This document shows, one piece after another, positions 1 to 10,214 of a DNA stretch of 64,000 nt. The position numbers were made by a program, and so were the translations under genes. The number at the start of each line of letters is the position of its first letter. Position 1 is the first letter of the stretch. Source of the stretch: Cohaesibacter celericrescens (GTDB taxonomy: Bacteria > Pseudomonadota > Alphaproteobacteria > Rhizobiales > Cohaesibacteraceae); contig NZ_PKUQ01000016.1 in assembly GCF_002866925.1 (NCBI RefSeq), positions 186,001-250,000 on the forward strand, in the 5' to 3' direction. The notes under the pieces are model-generated. The model was not told the DNA's origin. It did no database searches and saw only the letters and a list, made by a program, of their open reading frames with translations.

Positions 1-372
1 AAAATGCTTAGGGACAAAAGCCAGCTCAACGCGCAGGCTTTGGGCCATGATGACGCGCAACCACGCTCAGATTTCATCATTGTGCGCGATGGAATTTTGC
101 TCAACCTACTCAATCCCAAGTTATCGATATTCTTTCTTGCTTTCTTGCCCCAATTTGTCGATGTGAATGCCGCTAATCCGGTGGTCGATATGGCTATGCT
201 GGGTGGGGTCTTTATGGTGATGACCTTCGGTGTTTTTGCCATTGTCGGCGTTGCCGCGGCTTCCGTTCGTGACAAAGTTCTAGCGCAGCCATCGGTTATG
301 AATTGGCTGAAACGCGGCTTTGCGGCTACCTTTGTGGCCCTGGGTGCACGGTTGGCACTGTCTGAGCAATAA
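1..372 (+). CDS. LysE/RhtB-family exporter, C-terminal part (5' truncated by window edge)
   Basis: The frame is open to the left edge, so only the C-terminal part of the gene is present. The visible segment carries the family-typical stretch LLNPKLSIFFLAFLPQF near the middle, followed by two strongly hydrophobic helices and a short basic/hydrophobic tail. LysE/RhtB proteins are inner-membrane exporters of amino acids and related small molecules with about six helices and about 205 residues, so roughly 40% of the protein is missing here. The substrate cannot be inferred. The gene ends just before a strong bidirectional terminator that separates it from the convergent nrdJ. The methionine at position 4 is probably internal, not the start. 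Confidence 0.85.
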   Translation, partial: KMLRDKSQLNAQALGHDDAQPRSDFIIVRDGILLNLLNPKLSIFFLAFLPQFVDVNAANPVVDMAMLGGVFMVMTFGVFAIVGVAAASVRDKVLAQPSVMNWLKRGFAATFVALGARLALSEQ

Positions 373-415
373 CGATCATGCTTGTTTCGTTTGAAATGAT
401 GGTACTGAAGTCAAC

Positions 416-448
416 AAAAAGCCCCGCTCAGATTGAGCGGGGCTTTTT
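416..448. terminator. Bidirectional rho-independent terminator
   Basis: A GC-rich perfect stem (GCCCCGCTCA / TGAGCGGGGC) has an A-tract on its left and a T-tract on its right. It can therefore terminate both the LysE-type gene on the plus strand and nrdJ on the minus strand. Confidence 0.9.
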
Positions 449-472
449 CGTTATTGACCTTAAGGCGAAGGG

Positions 473-3400
473 TTAACTACACCCGGATGTGGAACCACAC
501 GTGTCGCATTTCAGGCAGGTGCCGTTGCGGACCATGGTGAAGTTACCACATTCAGAGCAGTTCTCTCCCTCATAGCCTTTCATGCGAGCCAGAGCGATTT
601 GGTTGGCCTTGGTCTCGACTTTACCTGCTGGCTTTGTGCTTGGCTGAGCCTGTGTGTCTGGCTTCAGCATTGTTGCAGAAAGCGATGGTAATACGGCCGA
701 GGGAGCCTTTGCTGTGGTTGCTTGCTCATGCGCATGATCGTGGTCGTGATTGCCTTCGTTGCCATCAACCAGTTTGAAGCGTTCTGTTTTGCCGCGCAGC
801 AGGCCTTTGGAAATTGGCACGAGGGTTTTGCCTTCGTCCGAGCCCTTGCCCATTGCTGTTGTTGCGATGTCATCTGGATTGACATGGGCCAGATCGTGGC
901 GATCCAAATAGGAAACAGCCAACTCACGGAAAATATAGTCGAGGATCGAGGTGGCATTCTTGATCGCCGAGTTGCCCTGTACCATGCCAGCAGGTTCGAA
1001 ACGGGTGAAGGTGAAGGCGTCGACATATTCATCAAGCGGTACGCCATATTGCAGGCCGAGGGAGATGGCAATGGCGAAGTTGTTCATCAAACTACGGAAA
1101 GCAGCCCCTTCTTTGTGCATATCGATGAAGATCTCGCCGATCTGGCCATCATCATACTCACCGGTGCGCAGATACACTTTATGGCCACCAACTGTGGCTT
1201 TCTGGGTGTAGCCTTTGCGGCGGGCAGGCAGTTTTTCCCGTTCGTGAATGCGGCGTTCGACAATGCGCTCGACAATTTTCTCGGTCACAAGTGTGGCGCG
1301 TTCTTGCATTGGAGAACCGGTTGCAGCGATTGCTTCAGCCAAATCTTCTGCTTCGTCCTCATCATCATCCAACAACTGGCTGTTGAGAGGCTGGGATAGC
1401 TTGGAGCCGTCGCGATAAAGCGCATTGGCTTTCAGTGCGAGGTTCCAAGACAGCATGTAGGCTTCTTTGCAATCCTCAACCGTTGCATCATTGGGCATGT
1501 TGATCGTTTTGGAGATTGCACCAGAGATGAAGGGCTGGGAGGCTGCCATCATGTGGATGTGACTGTTGACAGAGAGGTAGCGTTTGCCGATACGGCCGCA
1601 AGGGTTTGCGCAATCGAAGACCGGAATATGCTCGTCTTTTAGATGTGGGGCCCCTTCAAGTGTCATGGCTCCACAGACGTGGATATTGGCGACGTCGATT
1701 TCTTCCTTGGAAAAACCCATAGCAGCCAGCATGTCAAAGCTGCTGTCGTTCAGCTGTTCATCGCTAAATCCGAGGGTTTCTTTGCAGAAGTCTTCACCAA
1801 GGCTCCATTTATTGAAAGCGAACTTGATGTCAAATGCGCTTGCGAGGCCGGATTCTACTTCGTTGAGTTTCTCTTGGGTCAGGCCTTTTTCGATCAAGGC
1901 ATTATGGCTGATCGCGTTGCAGTTTTTCAAGGTTCCGCGGCCTACAGCATAGGCTTCGATGTCTTGTATCTGCTCTGGGGTGTAGCCCATGATCCGTAAG
2001 GCGTTTGGTACTGCGCGGTTGATGATTTTGAAGTAACCGCCGCCGGCCAGCTTTTTGAATTTGACCAATGCAAAGTCAGGTTCAATACCGGTGGTATCAC
2101 AGTCCATGACAAGGCCGATGGTGCCGGTTGGGGCAACCACTGTGGTCTGGGCATTGCGATAGCCAAATTGTTGACCCAAATCCAAAGCTTTATCCCACGC
2201 GGCTACCGCATGGTTGAGCAGGTTTTTATCGCTACAGCTGTTATGGTCCAATGCAACCGGTTTAATTTGAAGACCTTCATACCCATCTTGGTGGCCATGG
2301 GCCGCACGGCGATGGTTGCGGATGACCCGCAGCATATGTTCAGCATTGTCTTCATAGCGGGCAAAGGGACCCAGCTCTTTGGCCATCTCGGCAGATGTGG
2401 CATAGGACGTACCGGTCATCAGAGCCGAAATTGCGCCACAGATAGAGCGACCTTCATCGCTGTCATAGGGAATGCCTGAGGTCATCAGCAGTCCGCCGAT
2501 GTTGGCATATCCAAGACCCAAGGTGCGGTACAAATAAGAGCGTTCGGCTATCTCGGGTGACGGGAACTGGGCCATCAGCACAGAGACTTCCAGCACCATG
2601 GTCCACAGACGCACTGTATGCTCGAACTGGTCTACATCAAAAGAACCATCTTCTTGACGGAACTGCAAGAGGTTGATGGAAGCAAGGTTGCAGGCCGTGT
2701 TGTCCAGGAACATATATTCCGAACAAGGATTGGAGGCAATGATATCGCCGTCAGTCCGACAAGTGTGCCAGTCATTGATGGTTGTATGATATTGCAGCCC
2801 CGGATCGGCAGATGCCCATGCAGCATAGCCAATATTGTCCCACAGATCGCGGGCCTTGACGGTTTTGCGAATATCGCCCTTGATGCGCCCGATCAGATTC
2901 CAGTCGCGGTCTTCATTGACGGCATTAAGATAGTCGTCGGTGACACGAACCGAGTTGTTCGAATTCTGGCCGGATACGGTCAGATAGGCGCCGCTGTCCC
3001 AATCGGTATCATAGGTATCAAATTCGATATCCTTGTAGCCCTGTTTGGCGAACTGGACCACGCGGCGAATGTAATTCTCGGGCACCTGTGCCTTTTTTGC
3101 AGCGCGGATTTCGCGCTTTAGGGCAGGGTTTTTGTTTGGGTCAAAACATTCATCATTGGAGCCTGTGCAATTGACGCAGGCCTTCATGATGGCTTTGAGG
3201 TGTTTGGCGCAGATTTTGGAGCCGGTAACGATGGCTGCTACCTTCTCTTCCTCTTTGACTTTCCACGTGATGTAATTCTCGATATCGGGATGGTCGATGT
3301 CGACAACGACCATTTTGGCCGCGCGGCGGGTGGTGCCGCCAGATTTGATCGCACCGGCTGCGCGGTCACCGATTTTCAGGAAGGACATCAGCCCAGACGA

Positions 3401-4150
3401 TTTGCCGCCACCGGAAAGGGCTTCGCCCTCGGAGCGCAAAGAAGAAAAGTTTGTGCCTGTGCCGGAACCATATTTGAACAAGCGCGCTTCACGCACCCAC
3501 AAGTCCATGATACCGCCGTCATTGACCAGATCGTCAGAAACAGACTGAATGAAACAAGCATGGGGCTGAGGGTGCTCATAGGCGCCAGTAGAGCGGGTGA
3601 GGCGGCCTGTTTCAAAGTCTACATAATGATGGCCCTGACTTGGGCCGTCGATGCCATAGGCCCAGTGGAGACCGGTGTTGAACCATTGTGGAGAGTTAGG
3701 AGCGACGCGCTGGGTGCAGAGCATGTAGCGCAGTTCGTCAAAGAAGGCTCGGGCGTCTGAATCGGTATCGAAATAGCCGCCTTTCCAGCCCCAATAGGTC
3801 CATGTGCCTGCAAGTCGGTCAAAGACTTGCTGGCTCGACATTTCAGGGCCATAACGACGATCTTCAGGCAATTGGGCCAGAGCGTCTTCATCTGGGACTG
3901 AACGCCACAACCAAGACGGAACCGAATTTTCTTCGAAGCGCTTGAGGATCGCGGGGATGCCTGCTTTGCGGAAATATTTCTGCGCCAGAATGTCCGCCGC
4001 AACTTGGGACCAAGATGCAGGTACATCGATATCTTCGAGTTTGAACACAACGGACCCATCCGGATTGCGAATTTCGCTCGTCGTTTTGCGAAATTCGATG
4101 CCGTCATAGGCCGATTTGCCTTCTTGAGTATAGCGCCGCTCTACACGCAT
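473..4150 (-). CDS. nrdJ: Vitamin B12-dependent (class II) ribonucleoside-diphosphate reductase NrdJ
   Basis: Adenosylcobalamin-dependent reductase that converts ribonucleotides to deoxyribonucleotides for DNA synthesis and works with or without oxygen. The 1225-residue product matches the long alphaproteobacterial NrdJ form. Visible motifs are a conserved Cys at 199 (HACF) and the NPCSE active-site signature at 474-478, giving the catalytic Asn474, Cys476 and Glu478. The motif PTGTIG lies in the C-terminal half of the barrel. The last 30 residues are a Cys-rich tail (CSEC, CLKC, CDTCG, ending GCS) of the kind that carries the redox-active cysteines and a zinc-ribbon-like fold. The gene is monocistronic, faces a terminator at its 3' end and has a 710-base upstream region with two NrdR-box-like palindromes. 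No other reductase gene lies in the window. Confidence 0.97.
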   Translation of the reverse strand: MRVERRYTQEGKSAYDGIEFRKTTSEIRNPDGSVVFKLEDIDVPASWSQVAADILAQKYFRKAGIPAILKRFEENSVPSWLWRSVPDEDALAQLPEDRRYGPEMSSQQVFDRLAGTWTYWGWKGGYFDTDSDARAFFDELRYMLCTQRVAPNSPQWFNTGLHWAYGIDGPSQGHHYVDFETGRLTRSTGAYEHPQPHACFIQSVSDDLVNDGGIMDLWVREARLFKYGSGTGTNFSSLRSEGEALSGGGKSSGLMSFLKIGDRAAGAIKSGGTTRRAAKMVVVDIDHPDIENYITWKVKEEEKVAAIVTGSKICAKHLKAIMKACVNCTGSNDECFDPNKNPALKREIRAAKKAQVPENYIRRVVQFAKQGYKDIEFDTYDTDWDSGAYLTVSGQNSNNSVRVTDDYLNAVNEDRDWNLIGRIKGDIRKTVKARDLWDNIGYAAWASADPGLQYHTTINDWHTCRTDGDIIASNPCSEYMFLDNTACNLASINLLQFRQEDGSFDVDQFEHTVRLWTMVLEVSVLMAQFPSPEIAERSYLYRTLGLGYANIGGLLMTSGIPYDSDEGRSICGAISALMTGTSYATSAEMAKELGPFARYEDNAEHMLRVIRNHRRAAHGHQDGYEGLQIKPVALDHNSCSDKNLLNHAVAAWDKALDLGQQFGYRNAQTTVVAPTGTIGLVMDCDTTGIEPDFALVKFKKLAGGGYFKIINRAVPNALRIMGYTPEQIQDIEAYAVGRGTLKNCNAISHNALIEKGLTQEKLNEVESGLASAFDIKFAFNKWSLGEDFCKETLGFSDEQLNDSSFDMLAAMGFSKEEIDVANIHVCGAMTLEGAPHLKDEHIPVFDCANPCGRIGKRYLSVNSHIHMMAASQPFISGAISKTINMPNDATVEDCKEAYMLSWNLALKANALYRDGSKLSQPLNSQLLDDDEDEAEDLAEAIAATGSPMQERATLVTEKIVERIVERRIHEREKLPARRKGYTQKATVGGHKVYLRTGEYDDGQIGEIFIDMHKEGAAFRSLMNNFAIAISLGLQYGVPLDEYVDAFTFTRFEPAGMVQGNSAIKNATSILDYIFRELAVSYLDRHDLAHVNPDDIATTAMGKGSDEGKTLVPISKGLLRGKTERFKLVDGNEGNHDHDHAHEQATTAKAPSAVLPSLSATMLKPDTQAQPSTKPAGKVETKANQIALARMKGYEGENCSECGNFTMVRNGTCLKCDTCGSTSGCS

Positions 4151-4342
4151 TTAATTGTCCCTAACAAGTTCTTGATGCCGACAGCCAAAGGCCGACGACG
4201 GGGTGGTTCGCAAGATTTGACAGAAGAACCATGGCCCTGGTGCTCTGCGCAATCTTGCATCAAATCTGAGTCCTCTAACGCCACGAATCGTGACAGAATG
4301 GGCTCGTTTACGAACACCAGTAGATCGTCAATAGGTTAACAG

Positions 4343-4358
4343 AATCTATATATGGTGT
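4343..4358. promoter_or_regulatory. Candidate NrdR box, nrdJ-proximal
   Basis: The 16-mer AATCTATATATGGTGT agrees with the NrdR consensus acaCwAtATaTwGtgt at 13 of 16 positions in either orientation. It lies about 190 bases upstream of the nrdJ start. NrdR is the nucleotide-dependent repressor of ribonucleotide reductase genes, which fits the neighbour. NrdR boxes usually occur as close pairs and no strong partner lies within 32 bases, which lowers confidence. Confidence 0.5.
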
Positions 4359-4629
4359 CCAATAAGCACTTACAGGCCTGCATCTTGTGTCCTTGTCAGA
4401 TTTCCGTCTTTTTTCAGCACACAGAAAACCCCGACCGGTATCCATTGCCCCGCCGTACTGAACTGGCGATGAAAGGGAAACCACGATCAAATCTCTGTAC
4501 TATGAAACTGGAACAGGAAGTCTGGAAGGTTAGACCAGAAACGCAACTGCCGTAACAGAACCCGATTATGAGATTTTGCGACAGCAAAGGCAAGGTGATA
4601 ACTACCACTGGTGTGGCCTATTTGGTGTC

Positions 4630-4645
4630 AATCTATATCTAGTGT
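4630..4645. promoter_or_regulatory. Candidate NrdR box, distal
   Basis: The 16-mer AATCTATATCTAGTGT agrees with the NrdR consensus at 13 of 16 positions and shares its left half (AATCTATAT) with the proximal site 287 bases away. A weaker box-like sequence ends at 4628, immediately to its left. At about 480 bases from the nrdJ start it is far for direct repression unless transcription starts near here. Confidence 0.4.
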
Positions 4646-4860
4646 TTGGTTAACGGCGATTGGGAACGGGAAAAATCCGCCTTTGTGCCTGTGTGGGACC
4701 TGTTGAAAATCAAATTCAGGCGGCTGCAACAAAACTGTTAAAATTGAAATTAAATTGGGCTCAAATGCGACCGGCAAATTTGAAGCTGAATTAAAGCCTG
4801 TCTGGCATAATCGCTACCAATAAATGAAAAATAACAGTAAATCAGCAGGTTGGTAGCACT

Positions 4861-5625
4861 ATGGAACATCATGCAGCATATGGGCTGGATGTCGAATCGC
4901 TCGACATTGTAATCGTCGATGACTCCAAGACTGTTTTGACCATGATTCGGTCTATGATCTCAGGCCTGAAGGTTGCTCGGGTCCGATCCTATGATCGTGG
5001 CGATCTTGCTTTGCATGCCATTATGCAGGAACCGCCCAATGTTATTTTGACTGATCTTGCGATGTCTCCGATGTCCGGTATGCAACTGTTGCAGCTTGTA
5101 CGTCAGCAGACGATGGCTCCTTTGTGCTTTATTCCGGTGATCGTATTGACGGCACATGCAACAGAGCGGCGTGTTGCTCAATTGTTTGAACTGGGTGCCC
5201 ATCATGTGATGTCCAAACCAATGTCATCGGCCGCTTTGCAACAACGACTGCGGTCGATTGTTATGGATCCGCGCATGTTGCGCCTTGTTGGCGGTCGCTA
5301 TGTGATTGATGGCATGCATGAAGTGTTGGAAGAAAAACGATCCAAAATGAGAACGCTAAACAAAGCACGTCAGTTCCATGAGGAAGTGTTGCCCAATGCG
5401 GTTGAAAGTCAGCGTAATGTTGATGACATCATCACAGGCCGTGTCGAATATGATGAAGAAAAGGGTCGGACAATCAGATTGGCCTCTCCGGGTATGCGTA
5501 TTGGAGACTATCTGCGCAAAGGGGATTTTGTGGGCAAAGACACAGCAAAAGCAAAAGACAATACAAAACCGGTTGGGCGTGCCCAACGCAGTCGCTTTGC
5601 CGGTGTGGGCAGGCGTCGGGGCTAA
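4861..5625 (+). CDS. Stand-alone response regulator (CheY-like REC domain with C-terminal extension)
   Basis: Residues about 14-135 form a receiver domain. The acidic pair is Asp20-Asp21, the phospho-acceptor is Asp65 in LTDLAMSPMSG, the switch residue is Thr97 and the conserved lysine is Lys119 in MSKPMS. All catalytic positions are intact. The remaining 120 residues are charged, with a probable helical stretch and a basic, Ala/Lys-rich tail, and match no output domain I recognise. No histidine kinase lies next to it, so its partner is unknown. The start is the ATG at 4861; its Shine-Dalgarno sequence is weak. The gene is probably monocistronic. Confidence 0.85.
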   Translation: MEHHAAYGLDVESLDIVIVDDSKTVLTMIRSMISGLKVARVRSYDRGDLALHAIMQEPPNVILTDLAMSPMSGMQLLQLVRQQTMAPLCFIPVIVLTAHATERRVAQLFELGAHHVMSKPMSSAALQQRLRSIVMDPRMLRLVGGRYVIDGMHEVLEEKRSKMRTLNKARQFHEEVLPNAVESQRNVDDIITGRVEYDEEKGRTIRLASPGMRIGDYLRKGDFVGKDTAKAKDNTKPVGRAQRSRFAGVGRRRG

Positions 5626-5828
5626 TTTATCCCGCCTCTCTTCTCCTTGGTTTATGTCTCCCTTGGCCGCTGTGCATTGATATTTGGCGATTCATTGCCT
5701 CATTATGGCTAGACGCCTCCCTGTGAAGGCTTCATAGGAATCCAGCCGTTGTAACCAAAGCAGTCTGGACATCCGTTGGAATTTGTAGTCATAGTGCCGC
5801 AGATTGTAACTGCTGGAATATGTTCGAG

Positions 5829-6242
5829 ATGAAAAAATATTTGCTTATGCTGTTCACTTGGTGGGGCGCATCTACATTTGGAACATGGGTCCACACCATG
5901 CGTCATGGGGTGCTGGTTGGCCGGGATGAATTTGGCAACAAATATTACAAGCAGAATGTGTCAAAGAACAAAGCTTATTCGGGAAGCCGCAAGGGTGAGC
6001 GCCGGTGGGTGATGTATGCTAATGATTCCGAAGCCAGTGCTATTCCTGTGGGTTGGCATGGTTGGATGCATTACCGTACTGATGTACCGCCCAGCCAAGA
6101 TGAGCATGTGCCTTGGCCTTGGGAGCGCAAACACAAGCCCAATATGACAGGGACGCCCGAAGCCTATCGTCCCGCTGGTTCTATATTGTCGCCACAGTCG
6201 CGTGACGATGTTTCTGGTGATTACGAAGCCTGGACGCCTTGA
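5829..6242 (+). CDS. NADH:ubiquinone oxidoreductase subunit NDUFA12 (B17.2-like)
   Basis: Accessory subunit of respiratory complex I, peripheral to the inner membrane; family members occur in mitochondria and alphaproteobacteria. The 137-residue product shows the family pattern: a Trp-rich start (LFTWW), the core GRDEFGNKYY, then RRWVMY, the GWHGWMHY block and a Pro-rich tail. An in-frame ATG nine bases upstream (5820) is possible. I chose 5829 because homologues begin with MK followed by a hydrophobic run. It is followed on the same strand by a secreted DUF2155 gene, a pairing common in Rhizobiales. Confidence 0.92.
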   Translation: MKKYLLMLFTWWGASTFGTWVHTMRHGVLVGRDEFGNKYYKQNVSKNKAYSGSRKGERRWVMYANDSEASAIPVGWHGWMHYRTDVPPSQDEHVPWPWERKHKPNMTGTPEAYRPAGSILSPQSRDDVSGDYEAWTP

Positions 6243-6525
6243 GGGTTTTGGCTTTTTAGTTTTCTATCTGACAAAGATTCGCCGCTTTGAGCGTATTTAA
6301 TAATCGCCGCACCGATTGTGTGGCGATTTTTGATTCTGGAAGCTGTTAGGCGCGCTTGTTTTCTGGGATCGCGGAGTTTTGGCAAATCGCTCTTGCCTTT
6401 AGGCCCCAAAGGGCGATAGGAACTAAAAACAGATTGTGTCGGGGCGGTGCGGCCAAGGCGTTGTTGCTAGTCTATGTGCCTTGTGTCTTATCAAGAGGCC
6501 CTGTGCCCGGAGGTCGGAGAGTTTA

Positions 6526-6960
6526 ATGTTGTCTATGGTGAACCCAAACTGGTTGCGGAATTGGCGGTCTCTTGCGGTTTGGTCGGTGCTGGCTTTTTCT
6601 CTTTTGATACCATCAGTGTCTCATGCCGAGAAAATTACAAATGGTGTGACCATTTTCTCCGGTCTTGATAAAATCACGGGCCGGATCATACAGTTTGATG
6701 TTTATATTGACGAGACCGTCCAGTTCGGAGCGCTACAGGTGACGCCGCGCGCCTGTTATACACGGCCTGAAACAGAGCGCCAGCAAATCTCCGCATTTGT
6801 TGAGGTTGATGAAATCACACTGGAACGTAAGGTTCGTCGTATTTTTACCGGCTGGATGTTTGCTTCAAGTCCGGGCCTGAATGCGGTCGAGCATGGTGTT
6901 TATGATGTCTGGATTGAAGGCTGTAAACAAAGTTCGGAAGTGCCTAAACCGCAGTCATAA
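6526..6960 (+). CDS. Secreted DUF2155 domain protein
   Basis: The 144-residue product begins with a signal peptide (basic NWLRNWRS, then a hydrophobic run ending SVSHA). Mature residues match the DUF2155 pattern: ITNGVTIFSGLDKITGRI, then a conserved Cys in PRACYTRP, a basic patch, FTGWMFASSPGLNAVEH and a terminal VWIEGC. This family is exported and its function is unknown; the two conserved cysteines may form a disulfide. The start at 6526 has GGAG eight bases upstream; the longer frame to 6436 would bury the signal peptide. It lies directly downstream of the NDUFA12 gene. Confidence 0.88.
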   Translation: MLSMVNPNWLRNWRSLAVWSVLAFSLLIPSVSHAEKITNGVTIFSGLDKITGRIIQFDVYIDETVQFGALQVTPRACYTRPETERQQISAFVEVDEITLERKVRRIFTGWMFASSPGLNAVEHGVYDVWIEGCKQSSEVPKPQS

Positions 6961-6985
6961 TTCTCCATAAATGCCACGAGCTGTT

Positions 6986-7639
6986 TTAGTCTGGCAGTTC
7001 AGTGTTTGGTTTCAGGTGTCGATCCAAGGCGTAATAATCCGCCGTGGTCTGCATTGCCTGCTCCAGTAGGACTTGATAATCCGTTTTGGGGATTTCGATC
7101 GCGCCGAATTGCTTGAGATGGTCAGTGATGAATTGGGTGTCGAGCAGGGTGTAACCACCGGCTTTCAGGCGCTCGACCAGATGGACCAGCGCCATCTTGG
7201 AGGTGTCACGCGCACGAGAGAACATACTCTCTCCAAAAAATCCTGCACCCAAGCTGACACCATATAACCCGCCGATGAGTGTGTCACCGTCCCAGACCTC
7301 GACGGAATGACAGTGACCCATGCTGAAAAGCTGTCGATATAGGTCATGGATTTGGGCGTTAATCCATGTGGAGGGTCGGTCTGCTGCGACCGCTGCACAG
7401 GCATCCATGACACCGCCAAAGTCTTTGTCGACCGTAATGGTGTAGGGACTTTGGCGCATGGTGCGCTGCATGCGCCTTGAGAGATGAAAATCTTCCAGCG
7501 GAATGATGCCGCGCATCTCTGGTTCAATCCAGTGTATATTTTCATCGTCTGCGCCATCAGCCATTGGAAAAATGCCAATAGCATAGGCGCGCAGCAAAAT
7601 ACGCGGAGTGATTTCGAATATGGAGCTATCGTCTGTCAT
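6986..7639 (-). CDS. aat: Leucyl/phenylalanyl-tRNA--protein transferase
   Basis: Cytosolic aminoacyl-transferase of the N-end rule pathway. It adds Leu or Phe from charged tRNA to N-terminal Arg/Lys of proteins, marking them for ClpS/ClpAP. The 217-residue product has the typical Aat sequence: [11 protein letters not shown] near the start, [12 protein letters not shown], the central [10 protein letters not shown] and HSVEVW, the GGLYGVSLG and [12 protein letters not shown] motifs, then [14 protein letters not shown]. Length and order fit the family. It lies downstream of accC on the same strand, but a terminator between them suggests it has its own promoter. Confidence 0.96.
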   Translation of the reverse strand: MTDDSSIFEITPRILLRAYAIGIFPMADGADDENIHWIEPEMRGIIPLEDFHLSRRMQRTMRQSPYTITVDKDFGGVMDACAAVAADRPSTWINAQIHDLYRQLFSMGHCHSVEVWDGDTLIGGLYGVSLGAGFFGESMFSRARDTSKMALVHLVERLKAGGYTLLDTQFITDHLKQFGAIEIPKTDYQVLLEQAMQTTADYYALDRHLKPNTELPD

Positions 7640-7695
7640 GGTCGGGATACTAGGGTTTCATGCTTAAAAATTCATGCAAATGCGATGGAACCTTT

Positions 7696-7726
7696 AAGAA
7701 AAAAGACCGCGCATAAAGCGCGGTCT
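7696..7726 (-). terminator. Rho-independent terminator of accC
   Basis: A nine-base-pair stem (AGACCGCGC / GCGCGGTCT) has a five-base loop. Read on the minus strand it is followed by a T-rich tract, so it terminates accBC transcription ahead of aat. Confidence 0.85.
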
Positions 7727-7768
7727 TCTATCGACTGTTGGTTATTTGGCAACAAAGACCGTGCTGTC

Positions 7769-9109
7769 TCATTTCATGCCGAGATATCGCTCCAGCCAAT
7801 GGATATCATAGGCGCCATTGGCAACATCAGGATTGTCTACCAGCTTGCGGAACAACGGCAAGGTGGTGTCGATACCGTCAACAATAAACTCGTCCAGTGC
7901 ACGACGCAGGCGCATCATGCATTCGACGCGATTGCGTCCATGAACGATGAGCTTTCCGATCAAACTGTCATAATAGGGCGGGATGGTATAGCCCTGATAG
8001 ACCCCCGAATCGACACGAACCCCAAGTCCTCCGGGAGGATGATAATAGGTGATCATACCCGGGGACGGCCGGAAATTTTCGGAATTTTCGGCGTTGATGC
8101 GGCACTCAATAGCATGGCCTTGGAAAACAACATCTTCTTGTCTGATATCCAGTCCGGCACCACATGCGACTTTGAGCTGTTCGTTCACCAGATCGATGCG
8201 CGTGATCATCTCGGTCACTGGATGCTCGACCTGCAATCGGGTGTTCATTTCGATGAAGTAGAACTCTCCATCCTCATAGAGGAATTCGATCGTGCCTGCG
8301 CCAGCGTAACCGAGCCCCTTCATTGCATCAGCGCAAATGTTGCCGATTCTGCTCTGCTGCTCTTCATTGAGCGCAGGAGAACAGGCTTCTTCCCAGACTT
8401 TCTGGTGTCGCCGCTGCAATGAGCAATCGCGCTCGCCCAAATGGATCGCATGGCCCTTGCCATCGCCCATCACTTGCACTTCGATGTGACGTGGCTTGGA
8501 AAGATACTTCTCGATATAGACCGTGTCATCGCCGAAGTTGGACAGAGCTTCTGCACGAGCGGTGGTGAAAGCCAGCTCAATTTCTTCTTCGGAATTGACC
8601 ACCTGCATGCCCTTACCTCCACCGCCAGAGGCGGCTTTGATAATGACCGGATAACTCATATCACCGGAGATACGTTTGGCGTCAGCAACGGTGGAGACTC
8701 CGCCGTCTGATCCGGGCACTACGGGAATGCCGAGACGCTTGGCTGTTTGTTTGGCAGCAATTTTATCGCCCATGGTGCGGATATGCTCTGCACTGGGGCC
8801 AATAAACTGAATTTTATGGTCTTCCAAAACTTCGGCGAATCGGGCGTTTTCTGACAGAAAGCCATAGCCTGGATGCACGGCGTCCGCTCCTGTGATCTCA
8901 CAAGCCGCCAAAATTTGCGGGATATTGAGATAGCTGTCACGGGCAGAAGGCGGGCCAATACAGACGCTTTCGTCTGCCAGTTTGACATGCATCGCTTCTG
9001 CGTCCGCAGTGGAATGAACAGCCACGGTCTGAATACCTAGCTCTTTGCAGGCACGCAGAACGCGCAGAGCGATTTCACCACGGTTTGCGATCAGAACCTT
9101 TGAAAACAT
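7769..9109 (-). CDS. accC: Acetyl-CoA carboxylase, biotin carboxylase subunit
   Basis: ATP- and bicarbonate-dependent carboxylation of the biotin on BCCP, the first half-reaction of malonyl-CoA synthesis for fatty acids. The 446-residue product is standard length. Visible are the N-terminal IANRGEIALR, HPGYGFLSEN (79-88), the ATP-grasp glycine loop SGGGGKGM (161-168), RDCSLQRRHQKV and EMNTRLQVEHPVTE. It follows accB by 121 bases on the same strand, so the two are probably cotranscribed and end at the terminator at 7696-7726. Confidence 0.98.
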   Translation of the reverse strand: MFSKVLIANRGEIALRVLRACKELGIQTVAVHSTADAEAMHVKLADESVCIGPPSARDSYLNIPQILAACEITGADAVHPGYGFLSENARFAEVLEDHKIQFIGPSAEHIRTMGDKIAAKQTAKRLGIPVVPGSDGGVSTVADAKRISGDMSYPVIIKAASGGGGKGMQVVNSEEEIELAFTTARAEALSNFGDDTVYIEKYLSKPRHIEVQVMGDGKGHAIHLGERDCSLQRRHQKVWEEACSPALNEEQQSRIGNICADAMKGLGYAGAGTIEFLYEDGEFYFIEMNTRLQVEHPVTEMITRIDLVNEQLKVACGAGLDIRQEDVVFQGHAIECRINAENSENFRPSPGMITYYHPPGGLGVRVDSGVYQGYTIPPYYDSLIGKLIVHGRNRVECMMRLRRALDEFIVDGIDTTLPLFRKLVDNPDVANGAYDIHWLERYLGMK

Positions 9110-9231
9110 AGATTTCTCCTACAATCCTGACTTTGAGAGGTGGTGCGTGATCCGTTGCACAAACGCGCTCAAAGCATATGGGGATCGGTCAACTTGTTGC
9201 TTCCAGGCCAAGGACCTGAAGTCGGATTGAT

Positions 9232-9696
9232 CTATTCGATGACAACAAGCGGCTCGTCATATTCAACAGGCTGGGAGTCTTCGACCAAAATCGCAGTCAC
9301 CTTGCCAGATTTGGTAGATGGAATGTGGTTCATGGTTTTCATTGCTTCCACGATCATCAGGGTCTGACCTTCGCGAACCTGATCGCCAACCGAGATAAAC
9401 GGAGCGGCTCCGGGTTCTGGTGACATATAGGCGGTGCCAACCATTGGAGAGCGAACCGCGTTGGCGTCGCGGTCAACGACTTCGGCAACCGGGGCTGCTG
9501 CTGCGGGTGCCGCTGATACGGGGGCTGCTGCGACTGCAGGGGCAGCGACCGTTGATTGCTGGATGATCATTTCTCTAGCAACCCGAATGCGCAGATCATC
9601 TTGCTCGATTTCGATTTCTGTCAAGTCTTTGGATTGGACCAGTTCAGCCAGTTGGCGAATGAAATCGGCATCAAGTTTGTTTTTTTCTTTGGTCAT
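9232..9696 (-). CDS. accB: Acetyl-CoA carboxylase biotin carboxyl carrier protein (BCCP)
   Basis: Carrier of the biotin that shuttles CO2 from AccC to the carboxyltransferase. The N-terminal region is charged, followed by an Ala/Pro-rich hinge (about residues 47-72) and a biotinyl-lipoyl domain. The biotinylated lysine is in EAMKTMNH, residue 120 from this start. I chose the ATG at 9696 (MTKEKNKLD) because homologues begin like this and GGAA lies upstream; an in-frame ATG five codons earlier (9711) has no Shine-Dalgarno sequence. It lies between aroQ (53 bases away) and accC on the same strand. Confidence 0.97.
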   Translation of the reverse strand: MTKEKNKLDADFIRQLAELVQSKDLTEIEIEQDDLRIRVAREMIIQQSTVAAPAVAAAPVSAAPAAAAPVAEVVDRDANAVRSPMVGTAYMSPEPGAAPFISVGDQVREGQTLMIVEAMKTMNHIPSTKSGKVTAILVEDSQPVEYDEPLVVIE

Positions 9697-9764
9697 GTGT
9701 TCGCATTCCATTGTTTCTATGCAGGTTTGTCCCGCTGTTGCGAATATGTTGCTTGGCGGCGCGG

Positions 9765-10214
9765 TTAGGCGTCGCCTTGATCAAGATGGTTTGCAAGAGC
9801 CTCTATCGCCATTGGATAGCCATTGGCACCCAGTCCGCACAGGACAGCCAAGGCAACCGGTGACACGAATGAAGTGTGCCGGAAAGATTCTCTTGCATGG
9901 ATATTGGACAGATGGACTTCAATAACCGGCAGGCCAACGGCACGTATGGCGTCTTGAAGGGCAACAGATGTATGGGTGTAAGCGGCGGGATTGATCACCA
10001 ATCCCTTGGCGGTGAGCCCGGCCTCTTGAATCCAATCAACGAGTTGGCCTTCATGATTTGTTTGACGGAAGTCTACCGAAATACCCAGCTCTGATGCCTT
10101 TGAATGGCACAGATTTTCTATGTCTTTCAACGTAAGAGAGCCGTAAATACCGGGCTCTCTCTGCCCTAGCATGTTCAGATTTGGACCGTTGAGAACAAAT
10201 AATGTCTGGGTCAT
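9765..10214 (-). CDS. aroQ: Type II 3-dehydroquinate dehydratase
   Basis: Third step of the shikimate pathway, 3-dehydroquinate to 3-dehydroshikimate, in the cytosol. The 149-residue product has the type II signatures: [17 protein letters not shown] at the start with the catalytic Tyr, [27 protein letters not shown], and [14 protein letters not shown] with the catalytic His. The small size separates it from the type I enzyme. It is 53 bases upstream of accB on the same strand, and the aroQ-accB-accC order is common in proteobacteria. Confidence 0.98.
   Translation of the reverse strand: MTQTLFVLNGPNLNMLGQREPGIYGSLTLKDIENLCHSKASELGISVDFRQTNHEGQLVDWIQEAGLTAKGLVINPAAYTHTSVALQDAIRAVGLPVIEVHLSNIHARESFRHTSFVSPVALAVLCGLGANGYPMAIEALANHLDQGDA

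Larger units (their letters stand above)
4151..4860. other. Intergenic region between divergent nrdJ and a response-regulator gene
   Basis: This is a 710-base gap between divergent genes. I see no credible coding sequence; the short ORFs in it lack ribosome binding sites and recognisable content. It holds two NrdR-box-like palindromes, annotated separately, and AT-rich stretches near 4740-4830 that could hold the response-regulator promoter. I looked for a cobalamin riboswitch serving nrdJ and did not find one. Confidence 0.6.

Noticed and set aside
4151-4860. Possible cobalamin riboswitch upstream of B12-dependent nrdJ
   Set aside because: The region has GGGAACGGGAAAAATCC-like and CCACTG-like fragments, but the conserved core order is missing in both orientations.
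7484-8422. 312-codon plus-strand frame across aat and accC
   Set aside because: It is antisense to two complete, well-identified genes and shows no domain. It is a shadow of codon usage.
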